Assembly (NCBI GenBank): GCA_032718475.1
Contig: JAUCBJ010004873.1
Coordinates: 1 to 45,428, forward strand
Direction: 5' to 3'
Length of the DNA: 45,428 nucleotides
From: Nemertoderma westbladi
Taxonomy: Eukaryota; Xenacoelomorpha; Nemertodermatida; Nemertodermatidae
In this document: positions 25,101 to 34,300 of the stretch, one piece after another
Layout: each line of letters opens with the position of its first letter
Numbering within the stretch: position 1 is the first letter of the stretch
Made by a program: the position numbers and the translations under genes
Notes under the pieces: generated by a model
Told to the model about the DNA's origin: nothing
What the model saw: only the letters and a program-made list of their open reading frames with translations
Databases searched by the model: none

Positions 25101-28100
25101 TATTCAGGAGGAAGAGTGCTTATGTGGATGAAGTCGGCTGTACATCTTGTATAAGGATAACCAAGTGCAAATCTGGCGAGCTCTGGTATTCCAATCTCAC
25201 GAGAATTTGAGGCAATATCTTTCTTAATTGCTTGGTTTATCTTAACACCAGATATTTTTACATTTTCTTGGTCACCAACTTCTGTCCTTATTATATCGGG
25301 GTTCTTTGTGCCATATACTTTCACTTTCCTCCTCTCCTCAACACCGCCTATATATTTCGACAGGTAAGAGCTTGAAAACTTGCGGTCGGTTACTTGACAA
25401 TTAAATGAACTTCGTAGGGCTAAGGCCATTTCAGCAATAGTCGGTAAGTAAGTTGGTGGGTGTCTAGTAGAATAGTGGTAACGGCCTGCAGTCAGATTTG
25501 GTGCCAGTTGCCATTCCAGCTGGTACTCTTTATTCAATACTCTTTTAGCAAGTCCAATATCTTCCAATATATTGTAGATTTCCTTGGAATAAAGGTCTTT
25601 CTTTTCCTGAAACCAATTGGAAGAACTTGTGGGATGAGATGGTACTCTGCAGATTTTATTGCCATCCTTATCCTTGCGTTTGTGACACCGTTCAGAGGCC
25701 GCCTTACAGTTATGAATAGTGACCATTTCAACTATGCTTTTGGCCTCATGGAAATCCTGCCAAGAATCGACAATACCGGCATGCAGAAGGTTATGAAAGT
25801 CATCTGGGCCAAAAGGTAGGCGATCTGGATCACATGTGACACGTTCCATTGTAGTCTGTATCGGTTCAGGGTATAAAGAAATGCCACCATGGAAATGGCA
25901 TTTGTTTCCCTTGGCACCCTTGTCCTGAAATTCAGCTCGGGCAAACATATGTTTTACTGGTCCAAGCCGTTCTTCATGACTAGTTTCTATGTAGTCTAAG
26001 ATATATTGGGCCACTCGTTCCCATGCCCGACATAGTAGCAATGCATTCGCATCATATATGTCACCATATTCCATATCACTGGCCTCACAGAACTTCTTCA
26101 TTTTGCAAATGATTGGCGCAAGACCCATGGTTGAAGTTTCATTGGCTGTTATTGTAAAAAAGTATGACCAGGGATATTTGTTAATAAGGGCTGCCAGTTC
26201 TTTCACAACCCTGCTACTGTTTGATTCCTCAAATTCCAGCGGTGTGTCATGGACATCACTTTTTGTTGCACGGGATTCATCAAGGAATTCTAGACCACGA
26301 TTAAAAAATACAGTAGTTGGACGCTTATTTAATTTGGAATTTATGCGCACATCTGCAGCCCAATGTAAATAGTTCAAGTCATGAGAAGTTGATAAGTCAC
26401 CATCACGCAATCGAATTGTGAGCATATCCTGGTTCGATAAGACATGATGTCTTGAAATTGCAGTTGACATCTCGGTAAATATATGATGAGGTATTGCACC
26501 CACAATAGCATCAAAGTGATTGTACCAAAAAGTTGTTGGAAATATATTACCTTCAAGGAACAACAATGATGTTGATGGTGCAGAATTCTTGGCAACAATT
26601 TCATTTAACAATTGCGCTTTCTTAGCCCCCGGATGCTTAGAAAGATCGCGATGTAACAATCCATATATATCATTGAGGAGACAGTGACTAGGAAAACTTT
26701 GTGCTCCTGTAACAGGGAACAGTTGCTTCCTGCTACTAGCAGAAGATGGTATATCTCCAGATGGTAAGGTGTTCTCATCTGTTAAGAAATTCTGCAGATC
26801 CTCCAGATATTCCCAATCAGAATCTTCATCTGCATTTTCAGGAATAATTATTTCAAATCCGGAATTATCATGCTCCTCGTCACTATTAATATTATTGTCA
26901 ATATTGATACCCAGAAGGAGATCTTCCAATTCTGCATCAGAGTCAATTTCACCTTGATTAGAACATGGTTCTAGTGGTTGGTTATTACATAGTGGAGATT
27001 GACGATATCTAACTGTGATTGGTGAGGCATTGCCAATAGCATACAATCTGAAATGCTTGAGACATACAGCAACAAGGCAATGGTATGTCAATATTCCATC
27101 AGGACACCGGTGATTTGCTGGTTTACGGCAACTGCCAACTGAACATGTAGCATTTGATACCCTGGGCTCGTTTATAAGGTATAGGTTATGTTTTGCACAA
27201 GTTATCTGTCGTTGTCCACCTAGAGATCTTTTGATGACGTCATCACGATGTTCACTGGTGTTTGTATTGATGTAGATGGCTAGTCTCCATGTGTGGAACC
27301 AGGATGATTTATTGCACGCTGTAGTTGCCACTCTAGATCCTCCATTTCCAATACACCAAAACCGCATGTCTGGCTCCCACCGGAATATTATTGTATCCTC
27401 TATATCCTCTGTCAATACAAACATCAGTTTGAATTCGCCAATACGTGTTTTTGGTTGAATCCCTTGGGATGAAGAGTTCCTACATATAATCACATCATAC
27501 AAGTCTGAACGAGTTTCTGTACGACTTATTATCTGCTCCATTGTACGCAGTGTCGACTTAGTTGATAGTCGGAGCAGTAGATTAACAACCTTGTCCATAA
27601 ATGGTGCATCTGGGTTGGTTAATATACAAGGATCATTTGAGATCTTTGAATAGACAACATTCTTGTTGCAGGATCTCGATGGACGATTTAATCCGGATAT
27701 AGAAGCTACAGCTGCAAGTACCCAACCCAACAGATTATCATTTTCAGATATATACTTCTGAAGACAAAGTTGGTGGATCCTCCGGTTATAAAGAAGGATG
27801 GTGGTAATGGCACTGCCAAGACAATCATGAATATTATTGATGTTTACTTTAAATGGAAAAGCCCCAACATCATTCATCGGATGGACTATTGATAATATTA
27901 GGCTTTTAGCCTGAAACATATATTTTATGTTGGTGCTTTGAGCTTCTTGTCTCTCATTCTGATGTCGACTTATTTGCCAAGCATGGAATGTATCACGCAT
28001 GGACATATAGCTTCCTCCAGCAAGACATTTCTTAAGAGCAGTACCCTCAGGGGTCTTTCCACTGTTCATGAGACCAGTTAATTTAGATCTTACTATACCA

Positions 28101-30970
28101 CTGGCACCTCCCCAGGTAGTATTGAGATAGGTCTCTCGTATGTCATTCCTATATTTCAGACATAAACCCTCTCTCAATACTTGCTGCTGAGTAATAGGAG
28201 GAGGATCTAAGTCAGAAGCACCAAGGGTATATGTTGACAATCCATGATAGCCACCAATGCAATTGACAACATAGTTAGAGCTATTCCATTTATTCAGACG
28301 TCCCTGTCGGACAATGTTTGGTGTAAGGGTTGTTGGGGCAAATACTTCATATGACTGAAGAGCACCTTCTTCATAAAAAGGGTTTTCTTGTATATGGACC
28401 ACTTGATGCTTTGTTGATTTATGGTCTTTGCAGACCAACACAGATAGACCATTATCATCATCAATGACCACACCTGGATTTATTGTCCATGTAAGCAAAT
28501 ATTGGCGTGGAAGTGTTGGCCAGTCTGGTCTGGCTGATCGAAAGTTTTCTCGGTCAGAATTGGGAAGGGACACAATGTTGGCATATGCAAGGTAATCTAT
28601 AAAAGGTATGTGCTTACACATATCAACCCATTGCCAGCAACCGAGAGGACACTTAACTTCAGGGAAGCATTCCCTGTTCATGGCTTTCCTGAGTCCACCC
28701 AATGTATTAGCTTTAATATCTTGGTAGAATTCCCTGAGTTGTGGTGTGAAATCTCGGAATATTTGTATTGATGGAGGTAAAGATAACGACGACCACATCT
28801 CTTGTATATTAGTGGGTAGTTGTTGCCACAGTTCTATATGTTTATCTTGTGGCATTAATGAAACTGATGACAGACATGAATATAATACAGCTGGCCACAT
28901 TACATTCCAATTGCTACGTATTTCAGTTTTGTTTTGGTTTAAGTAGGAATTGCACTGTGCACAGCATACAGGAAGTGAGTATTGTCTTCTCTGCACTAAT
29001 CTGCCATATTTCTTACCTTTACAAGATCCTCTTGTGGCAACTTGAATGTCATATATAGCAGTAGAATGACGTTGACAACATTCACATAGCAATGTTATGT
29101 TTACAGCCAATGGGGTTGAAGTTGGTGCCGTTGAAGTTGAATTTGTAGTTGGTTGTTCGGTTGAGGATATATTTTGTTGTACTGAAGATGTAGTTGGATG
29201 AACATGGGTTGGAGTGTTCTGAGTATGACCATTGTAGGGTGGATGATTCGGGTTTATGGTATTTTGCGGTGGTGATCTTCTTTCTGGAAGGTTACCATAT
29301 GTACCTGTTCGATTACAAGGTGGTGGACGAAGATATGAAGAACCTCCATTCTGAGATTGGTTTCGAGTGGTGGATTGTTGTCTGATATTTGAAGTTGATG
29401 GTTGACAATTTCCTGATGAACTCTGAGGGTGCTGAGTATGCGGTATGAAATTACTATGATCACCTGTTCCAGGTAGCAGTGCAGCAAAATGACCGGGCCA
29501 GTGGGCAATGTAAATAACGTCTGGGCTATTGCCAAAGTGTAGAACGCCTCGAGTTTCCGTTGATATCAAACAGATAGATGCCGGCAGGTGAATTGCAAGT
29601 GACATTATATTTAATTCGGTTCCCCATTCTCCTCCTCTTGTTGCCAAAATAAAATTATTAAAATTATTTGCAGGTTGTGGATACATACCTGCTATTTCAG
29701 CATTTGTTGGAACAAGGAAACGGTTTGAATATGGGAGAGGGTTTCTAGCCATCTCATTAGCAGAGAGGTTGCGTAGGGATGCCACAGTATAGTGCCGGTT
29801 GAAATTAAGCAAGTCTAAACCTTGCAATATAGAGTAGTATAGACAATCTCCACCACCTTGATTGGGTTGGATATGAAGCCCATTTAATTGACAGGTTGTA
29901 TCTAGCCATTCTTGTGGTGGAATATTATTTGAGCCCTGCACTACAATAAATTGCGTTCTTGATGGCCCTGTCCTACTCTGGTTTTGGCCCCCCTCTCTGG
30001 CTGTTTCTTCCTGTTGTATACCTGGGTCTGCCTGAAGTTCAGGAGGTGTTCCTTCTCTTCTTCTCCTTGGTTGACCTCCTTGGCTATCCTGACCCCTTTT
30101 TCTTCCACTTCGATGTACCTCCTCCGAATCTCCCTGATCCTCCTGATGCTGTTCCTCCCCAATATCCATCCGTTCCTCATGTTGCTGTTCCACCCCTTGA
30201 CCTTCCTCCCCATTATCCATCCGTTCCTCATGTTGCTGTTCCACCCCTTGACCTTCCTCCCCATAATCCATCCGTTCCTCCTGTTGCTGTTCCACACCTT
30301 GACCTCCCTCCCCATTATCGATCCGTTCCTCCTGTTGCTGTTCCACCCCTTGACCTCCCTCCCCATTATCGATCCGTTCCTCCTGTTGCTGTTCCACCCC
30401 TTGACCTCCCTCCCCATTATCGATCCGTTCCTCCTGTTGCTGTTCCACCCCTTGACCTCCCTCCCCATTATCCATCCGTTCCTCCTGTTGCTGTTCCACA
30501 CCTTGACCTCCCTCCCCATTATCGATCCGTTCCTCCTGTTGCTGTTCCACACCTTGACCTCCCTCCCCATTATCGATCCGTTCCTCCTGTTGCTGTTCCA
30601 CACCTTGACCTCCCTCCCCATTATCCATCCGTTCCTCCTGTTGCTGTTCCACACCTTGACCTCCCTCCCCATTATCGATCCGTTCCTCCGGTTGCTGTTC
30701 CACGCCTTGACCTCCTTCCCCATTATCCATCCGTTCCTCCCCTTGATGCCCCTCCCCATGTTCAATCTGTTCTTCCTGGGGCTCTTCATCCATTTGAGAT
30801 CCCTCTTCATTTGTCATTCGTTCCTCCGCGTTTTCTTCCTTCCCTTGAGGTTGCTCAATCCGTTCCACTTTTTCCATTAGAGGAGCGTGTATTTCCTTCC
30901 ATACAGAACATGTTCTAATATTATGATTTGAGCTTCCACACTTACTGCACTTTTGTTTTCTTTTAGCCAT
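22151..30970 (-). CDS. Helitron2/Helentron-like transposase with OTU protease, Rep nuclease, Pif1-like helicase and GIY-YIG nuclease
   Basis: One open frame of 2939 codons, starting MAKRKQKC and ending in TAA. Domains seen: a CCHC zinc knuckle (C8, C11, H16, C21); eleven 17-residue acidic repeats (78-264); a basic stretch that could be a nuclear localisation signal (RKR 290-292, RRRR 302-305); an OTU cysteine protease domain (about 360-500; Cys376 in GGGDCLYYS, W449, His494 in WPGHF); an S/T/N/P-rich linker (about 505-620); Cys clusters (629-673, 774-778, 1276-1306); the pre-Rep block LEGNIFPTTFW; a Rep nuclease (FFTIT 1604-1608, HUH H1692/H1694, YLSKY with Y1869 and Y1873); an SF1B Pif1-like helicase (GPPGCGKT 2330-2337, EEVGLI 2418-2423, GDQHQLP 2454-2460, TIHRIMGET about 2697-2705, LISRV 2731-2735); and a GIY-YIG domain (GYVYM 2806, YIGQTSR 2821-2827, R2832, H2836, E2878, N2896). 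Known for the family: Rep nicks and transfers single-stranded DNA, and the helicase unwinds it. OTU plus RepHel suggests Helitron2/Helentron. The GIY-YIG domain is odd, because Helentrons are known for an apurinic-type endonuclease at this place. No frameshift or stop is seen. Upstream exons cannot be excluded, but the zinc knuckle at residue 8 supports this start. Confidence 0.93.
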   Translation of the reverse strand: MAKRKQKCSKCGSSNHNIRTCSVWKEIHAPLMEKVERIEQPQGKEENAEERMTNEEGSQMDEEPQEEQIEHGEGHQGEERMDNGEGGQGVEQQPEERIDNGEGGQGVEQQQEERMDNGEGGQGVEQQQEERIDNGEGGQGVEQQQEERIDNGEGGQGVEQQQEERMDNGEGGQGVEQQQEERIDNGEGGQGVEQQQEERIDNGEGGQGVEQQQEERIDNGEGGQGVEQQQEERMDYGEEGQGVEQQHEERMDNGEEGQGVEQQHEERMDIGEEQHQEDQGDSEEVHRSGRKRGQDSQGGQPRRRREGTPPELQADPGIQQEETAREGGQNQSRTGPSRTQFIVVQGSNNIPPQEWLDTTCQLNGLHIQPNQGGGDCLYYSILQGLDLLNFNRHYTVASLRNLSANEMARNPLPYSNRFLVPTNAEIAGMYPQPANNFNNFILATRGGEWGTELNIMSLAIHLPASICLISTETRGVLHFGNSPDVIYIAHWPGHFAALLPGTGDHSNFIPHTQHPQSSSGNCQPSTSNIRQQSTTRNQSQNGGSSYLRPPPCNRTGTYGNLPERRSPPQNTINPNHPPYNGHTQNTPTHVHPTTSSVQQNISSTEQPTTNSTSTAPTSTPLAVNITLLCECCQRHSTAIYDIQVATRGSCKGKKYGRLVQRRQYSLPVCCAQCNSYLNQNKTEIRSNWNVMWPAVLYSCLSSVSLMPQDKHIELWQQLPTNIQEMWSSLSLPPSIQIFRDFTPQLREFYQDIKANTLGGLRKAMNRECFPEVKCPLGCWQWVDMCKHIPFIDYLAYANIVSLPNSDRENFRSARPDWPTLPRQYLLTWTINPGVVIDDDNGLSVLVCKDHKSTKHQVVHIQENPFYEEGALQSYEVFAPTTLTPNIVRQGRLNKWNSSNYVVNCIGGYHGLSTYTLGASDLDPPPITQQQVLREGLCLKYRNDIRETYLNTTWGGASGIVRSKLTGLMNSGKTPEGTALKKCLAGGSYMSMRDTFHAWQISRHQNERQEAQSTNIKYMFQAKSLILSIVHPMNDVGAFPFKVNINNIHDCLGSAITTILLYNRRIHQLCLQKYISENDNLLGWVLAAVASISGLNRPSRSCNKNVVYSKISNDPCILTNPDAPFMDKVVNLLLRLSTKSTLRTMEQIISRTETRSDLYDVIICRNSSSQGIQPKTRIGEFKLMFVLTEDIEDTIIFRWEPDMRFWCIGNGGSRVATTACNKSSWFHTWRLAIYINTNTSEHRDDVIKRSLGGQRQITCAKHNLYLINEPRVSNATCSVGSCRKPANHRCPDGILTYHCLVAVCLKHFRLYAIGNASPITVRYRQSPLCNNQPLEPCSNQGEIDSDAELEDLLLGINIDNNINSDEEHDNSGFEIIIPENADEDSDWEYLEDLQNFLTDENTLPSGDIPSSASSRKQLFPVTGAQSFPSHCLLNDIYGLLHRDLSKHPGAKKAQLLNEIVAKNSAPSTSLLFLEGNIFPTTFWYNHFDAIVGAIPHHIFTEMSTAISRHHVLSNQDMLTIRLRDGDLSTSHDLNYLHWAADVRINSKLNKRPTTVFFNRGLEFLDESRATKSDVHDTPLEFEESNSSRVVKELAALINKYPWSYFFTITANETSTMGLAPIICKMKKFCEASDMEYGDIYDANALLLCRAWERVAQYILDYIETSHEERLGPVKHMFARAEFQDKGAKGNKCHFHGGISLYPEPIQTTMERVTCDPDRLPFGPDDFHNLLHAGIVDSWQDFHEAKSIVEMVTIHNCKAASERCHKRKDKDGNKICRVPSHPTSSSNWFQEKKDLYSKEIYNILEDIGLAKRVLNKEYQLEWQLAPNLTAGRYHYSTRHPPTYLPTIAEMALALRSSFNCQVTDRKFSSSYLSKYIGGVEERRKVKVYGTKNPDIIRTEVGDQENVKISGVKINQAIKKDIASNSREIGIPELARFALGYPYTRCTADFIHISTLPPEYRSGVCAKKSNEHIEGSYGSYISSIELRNNLPLWRHFTRSQQRLIREYISSDYKLDNTERFNIRPPEICIFNKLIDYHEIFIIKNKLPSHSVHDDIQQQPWIDGYNNIVKIRSCSINRAIDFIEKQPQREGKEEVLNLLKEIQDEDVDGNLHKRFVAQSKETIAVIPNIGAHHRIKFLYHIILTLGEFTTELDVMEVASFTIAFQNAGLIADYNNPTKEEADTILKRYVNEQLQTYSFGANQFQKYLINAKSAIDEILLSGGRISADVPSVSYIALREEAAERILTIERSRKHYLVETNHGDLSTKMQLPPMDDFMEATFDYPMNWDPQLPVALHQSMPSQAEQNNALQTIKQVVQQYLNPSTNQLPKFLLITGPPGCGKTLLIQIATLYLISRGLNTALLSLTSERSRTLGGFHIHIAFPVPTRSLKSSHPHILARQTIQRLKQDPMKLLLLKRTNVFILEEVGLISAEFYGILDTTMKNIMSNDLPFGGKLLIMNGDQHQLPPIDGRPIFMSTNLITSFKVIQLKHYVRAASDIHLQNTLELMRQTTIPPSEQHQIVNNIMANAKFVTSWNEVPQEAVRIVGTRKAETKVVKEFLQRKISDQNIRTVSSIAKDEVQHHYDWGPAGAHVTQQLNRHCLEPEELIIFEGAVTRLTRNHQHGNTQYSQGQVSVVQNIPQEFNDQAQITVALVPPGVRNILPVQATWQRILLGRFTTMPSVVGVQLLQGRRTQYPLRYFIANTIHRIMGETCPIAATQISSSDRIFRLWEREQLLVLISRVPSFQNLYFVGLRADTRMALAETLSRDSMWAGPIEERLTALDIQNTNPQRVITDVQHPLRPFYRDIPESETGYVYMLISTAHPSVSYIGQTSRSLLTRLREHNSGNGSIFTDRTEFHPWAIFAYICQFPTESEEERNARRLDVERFIHRNIRRNSGPQYVLNQLIRVVAEYNRIYRTSLVVHQCGSLSNPARSGTVEFEDDAPGG
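30179..30739 (-). repeat. 51-bp coding minisatellite (17-residue acidic repeats)
   Basis: Eleven full copies, in frame, of a unit reading EERIDNGEGGQGVEQQQ (residues 78-264), with a partial twelfth copy after them. Variation between copies is small: I or M at position 4, QQP/QQQ/QQH at the end, and GEEG in place of GEGG in the last copies. Because 51 is a multiple of three, the other frames on both strands also stay open here, which produces long proline-rich and asparagine/arginine-rich antisense frames that are not genes. The segment is very acidic and probably disordered. Copy number is likely to vary between individuals. Confidence 0.95.
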
Positions 30971-31349
30971 TTTTTACGAAATGTTATATTCTATTCTAAC
31001 TGCGTTTTCTCGTGCCTTGTAAACTTGAAAGTGAGTTTACCAGTTAATACAATATAATACATAATAGTTATATTAAATTATTATACATACCTGATAATTG
31101 CTTCGAGATTCCTATATATGCTGTGTTAATTGGTTGTAAGTAGGTAACTCACTATTTAATCCACATGCTCTTCTTTAAAGCGCATCTCAATACATGTAAC
31201 ATTTTCATTCTGTAGAATATAATTAATTCGTTAAAAATTTTGTATAAATTGTAAAACGAAACATATTTTTTTATTTTAAACATATTTAATTCCAAACCAC
31301 TTTACCATCTACTGTATGCATGCTCCATATGCCGGTACTGTTCATCCCT
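30971..31349 (-). promoter_or_regulatory. 5' flank of the transposase gene, possible promoter and 5'-UTR intron donor
   Basis: The 379 bp between the start codon and the 53-bp array hold no other frame. On the minus strand there is a TATATA word at 31114-31119 and, about 20-30 bases downstream, a CAGGTATGT word (31086-31094) that fits a splice-donor consensus. AG-ending acceptor-like sites after pyrimidine-rich stretches lie between it and the ATG. A short untranslated first exon is possible. AT-rich DNA produces such words by chance, so this is weak. Confidence 0.25.
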
Positions 31350-34300
31350 ATTGAGTTCCAACATCTTTATTACACCGACTGAGTACCACCCCAAACACAA
31401 TTATAGAGTTCCAACATCTCTGTAACACCCAATGAGTATACCACACCAAACACAATTATTGAGTTATACATCTCTATAACGCCCACTGAGTACCACACCA
31501 AACACAATTATTGAGATCCAACATCTCTATAACGCCCTCTGAGTACCACACCAAACACAATTATTGAGTTATACATCTCTATAACGCCCACTGGAGTACA
31601 AAAACCAAACACAATTATTGAGTTCCAAAATCTCTCTAACGCCCACTGAGTACCACACCAAACAAAATTATTGAGTTATACATCTCTATAACGCCTACTG
31701 AGTACCACTCCAAACACAATTGTTGAGTTCCAACATCTCTATAACGCCCACTGAGTACCACTTCAAACACAATTTTTGATTTCCAACATCTCTATAACGC
31801 CCACTGAGTACCACACCAAACAAAATTATTGAGTTATACATCTCTATAACGCCCACTGGAGTATAAAAACCAAACACAATTATTGAGTTCCAAAATCTCT
31901 CTAACGCCCACTGAGTACCACACCAAACACAACTATTGAGTTCCAACATCTCTATAACGCCCACTGAGTATACCACACCAAACACAATTATTGAGTTATA
32001 CATCTCTATAACGCGCACTGAGTACCACACCAAACACAATTATTAAGATCCAACATCTCTATAACGCCCACTGAGTACCACACCAAACACAATTATTGAG
32101 TTATACATCTCCATAACGCCCACTGGAGTACAAAAAACAAACACAATTATTGAGTTCCAAAATCTCTCTAACGCCCACTGAGTACCACAACAAACAAAAG
32201 TATTGAGTTATACATCTCTATAACGCCCACTGAGTACCACTCCAAACACAATTATTGAGTTCCAACATCTCTATAACGCCCACTGAGTACCACACCAAAC
32301 AAAATTATTGAGTTATACATTTCTATAACACCCACTGAGTACAAAAACCAAACACAATTATTGAGTTATACATCTCTATAACGCCCACTGGAGTACAAAA
32401 ACCAAACACAATTATTGAGTTCCAAAATCTCTCTAACGCCCACTGACTACCACACCAAACACAATTATTGAGTTATACATCTCTATAACGCCCACTGATT
32501 ACCACACCAAACACAATTATTGAGTTATACATCTCTATAACAACCAATCAGTACCACACTACAAACACAATTATTGGTTCCAACATCTCTATAACGCCCA
32601 CTGATTACCACTCCAAACACAATTATTGAGTTCCAACATCTCTATAACGCCCACTGAGTACCACTCCAAACACAATTATTGAGTTCCAACATCTCTATAA
32701 CGCCCAGTGAGTACCACACCAAACACAATTGTTGAGTTCCAACATCTATATAACGCCCACTGAGTACCACATCAAACACAATTATTGAGATCCAACATCT
32801 CTATAACGGCCACTGATTACCACTCCAAACACAATTATTGAGTTCCAACATCTCTATAACGCCCACTGAGTACCACATCAAACACAATTATTGAGTTATA
32901 CATCTCCCTAACAACCAATCAGTACCACAAACCAAACACAATTATTGAGAACCAACATCTCAATAACGCCCACTGATTACCACTCCAAACACAATTATTG
33001 AGTTCCAACATCTCTATAACGCCCACTGAGTACCACACCAAACACAATTATTGAGTTCCAACATCTCTATAACGCCCACTGAGTACCACACCAAACACAA
33101 TTATTGAGTTATACATCTCTATAACGCCCACTGGAGTACAAAAACCAAACACAATTATTGAGTTCCAAAATCTATATAACGCCCACTGATTACCACTCCA
33201 AACACAATTATTGAGTTCCAACATCTCTATAACGCCCAGTGAGTACCACACCAAACACAATTATTGAGTTATACATCTCTATAACGCCCACTGATTACCA
33301 CTCCAAACACAATTATTGAGTTCCAACATCTCTATAACGCCCAGTGAGTACCACACCTAACACATCTATTGAGTTATACATCTCTATAACGCCCACTGAT
33401 TACCACTCCAAACACAATTATTGAGTTCCAACATCTCTATAACGCCCACTGAGTACCACACCAAACACAATTATTGAGTTATACATCTCTATAACGCCCA
33501 CTGGATTACAAAAACCAAACACAATTATTGAGTTCCAAAATCTATATAACGCCCACTGATTACCACTCCAAACACAATTATTGAGTTCCAACATCTCTAT
33601 AACGCCCAGTGAGTACCACTCCAAACACAATTATTGAGATCCAACATCTCTATAACGCCCACTGATTACCACTCCAAACACAATTATTGAGTTCCAACAT
33701 TTCTATAACGCCCAGTGAGTACCACACCAAACACAATTATTGAGAACCAACATCTCAATAACGCCCACTGATTACCACTCCAAACACAATTATTGAGTTC
33801 CAACATCTCTATAACGCCCACTGAGTACCACACCAAACACAATTATTGAGTTCCAACATCTCTATAACGCCCACTGAGTACCACACCAAACACAATTATT
33901 GAGTTATACATCTCTATAACGCCCACTGGAGTACAAAAACCAAACACAATTATTGAGTTCCAAAATCTATATAACGCCCATTGATTACCACTCCAAACAC
34001 AATTATTGAGTTCCAACATCTCTATAACGCCCAGTGAGTACCACACCAAACACAATTATTGAGTTATACATCTCTATAACGCCCACTGAGTACCACTCCA
34101 AATACAATTATTGAGTTCCAACATCTCTATAACGCCCACTGAGTACCACACCAAACAAAATTATTGAGTCATACATCTCTATAACGCCCACTGAGTACCA
34201 CACCAAACACAACTATTTAGTTCCAACATCTCTATAACGCCCACTGAGTACCACACCAAACAAAATTATTGAGTTATACATCTCTATAACACCCACTGAG

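Noticed and set aside
29941-30918. Long antisense and shifted frames of 289, 298 and 319 codons
   Set aside because: They are shadows of the 51-bp coding minisatellite, which keeps every frame open. The products are monotonous proline-, leucine- or asparagine/arginine-rich repeats.
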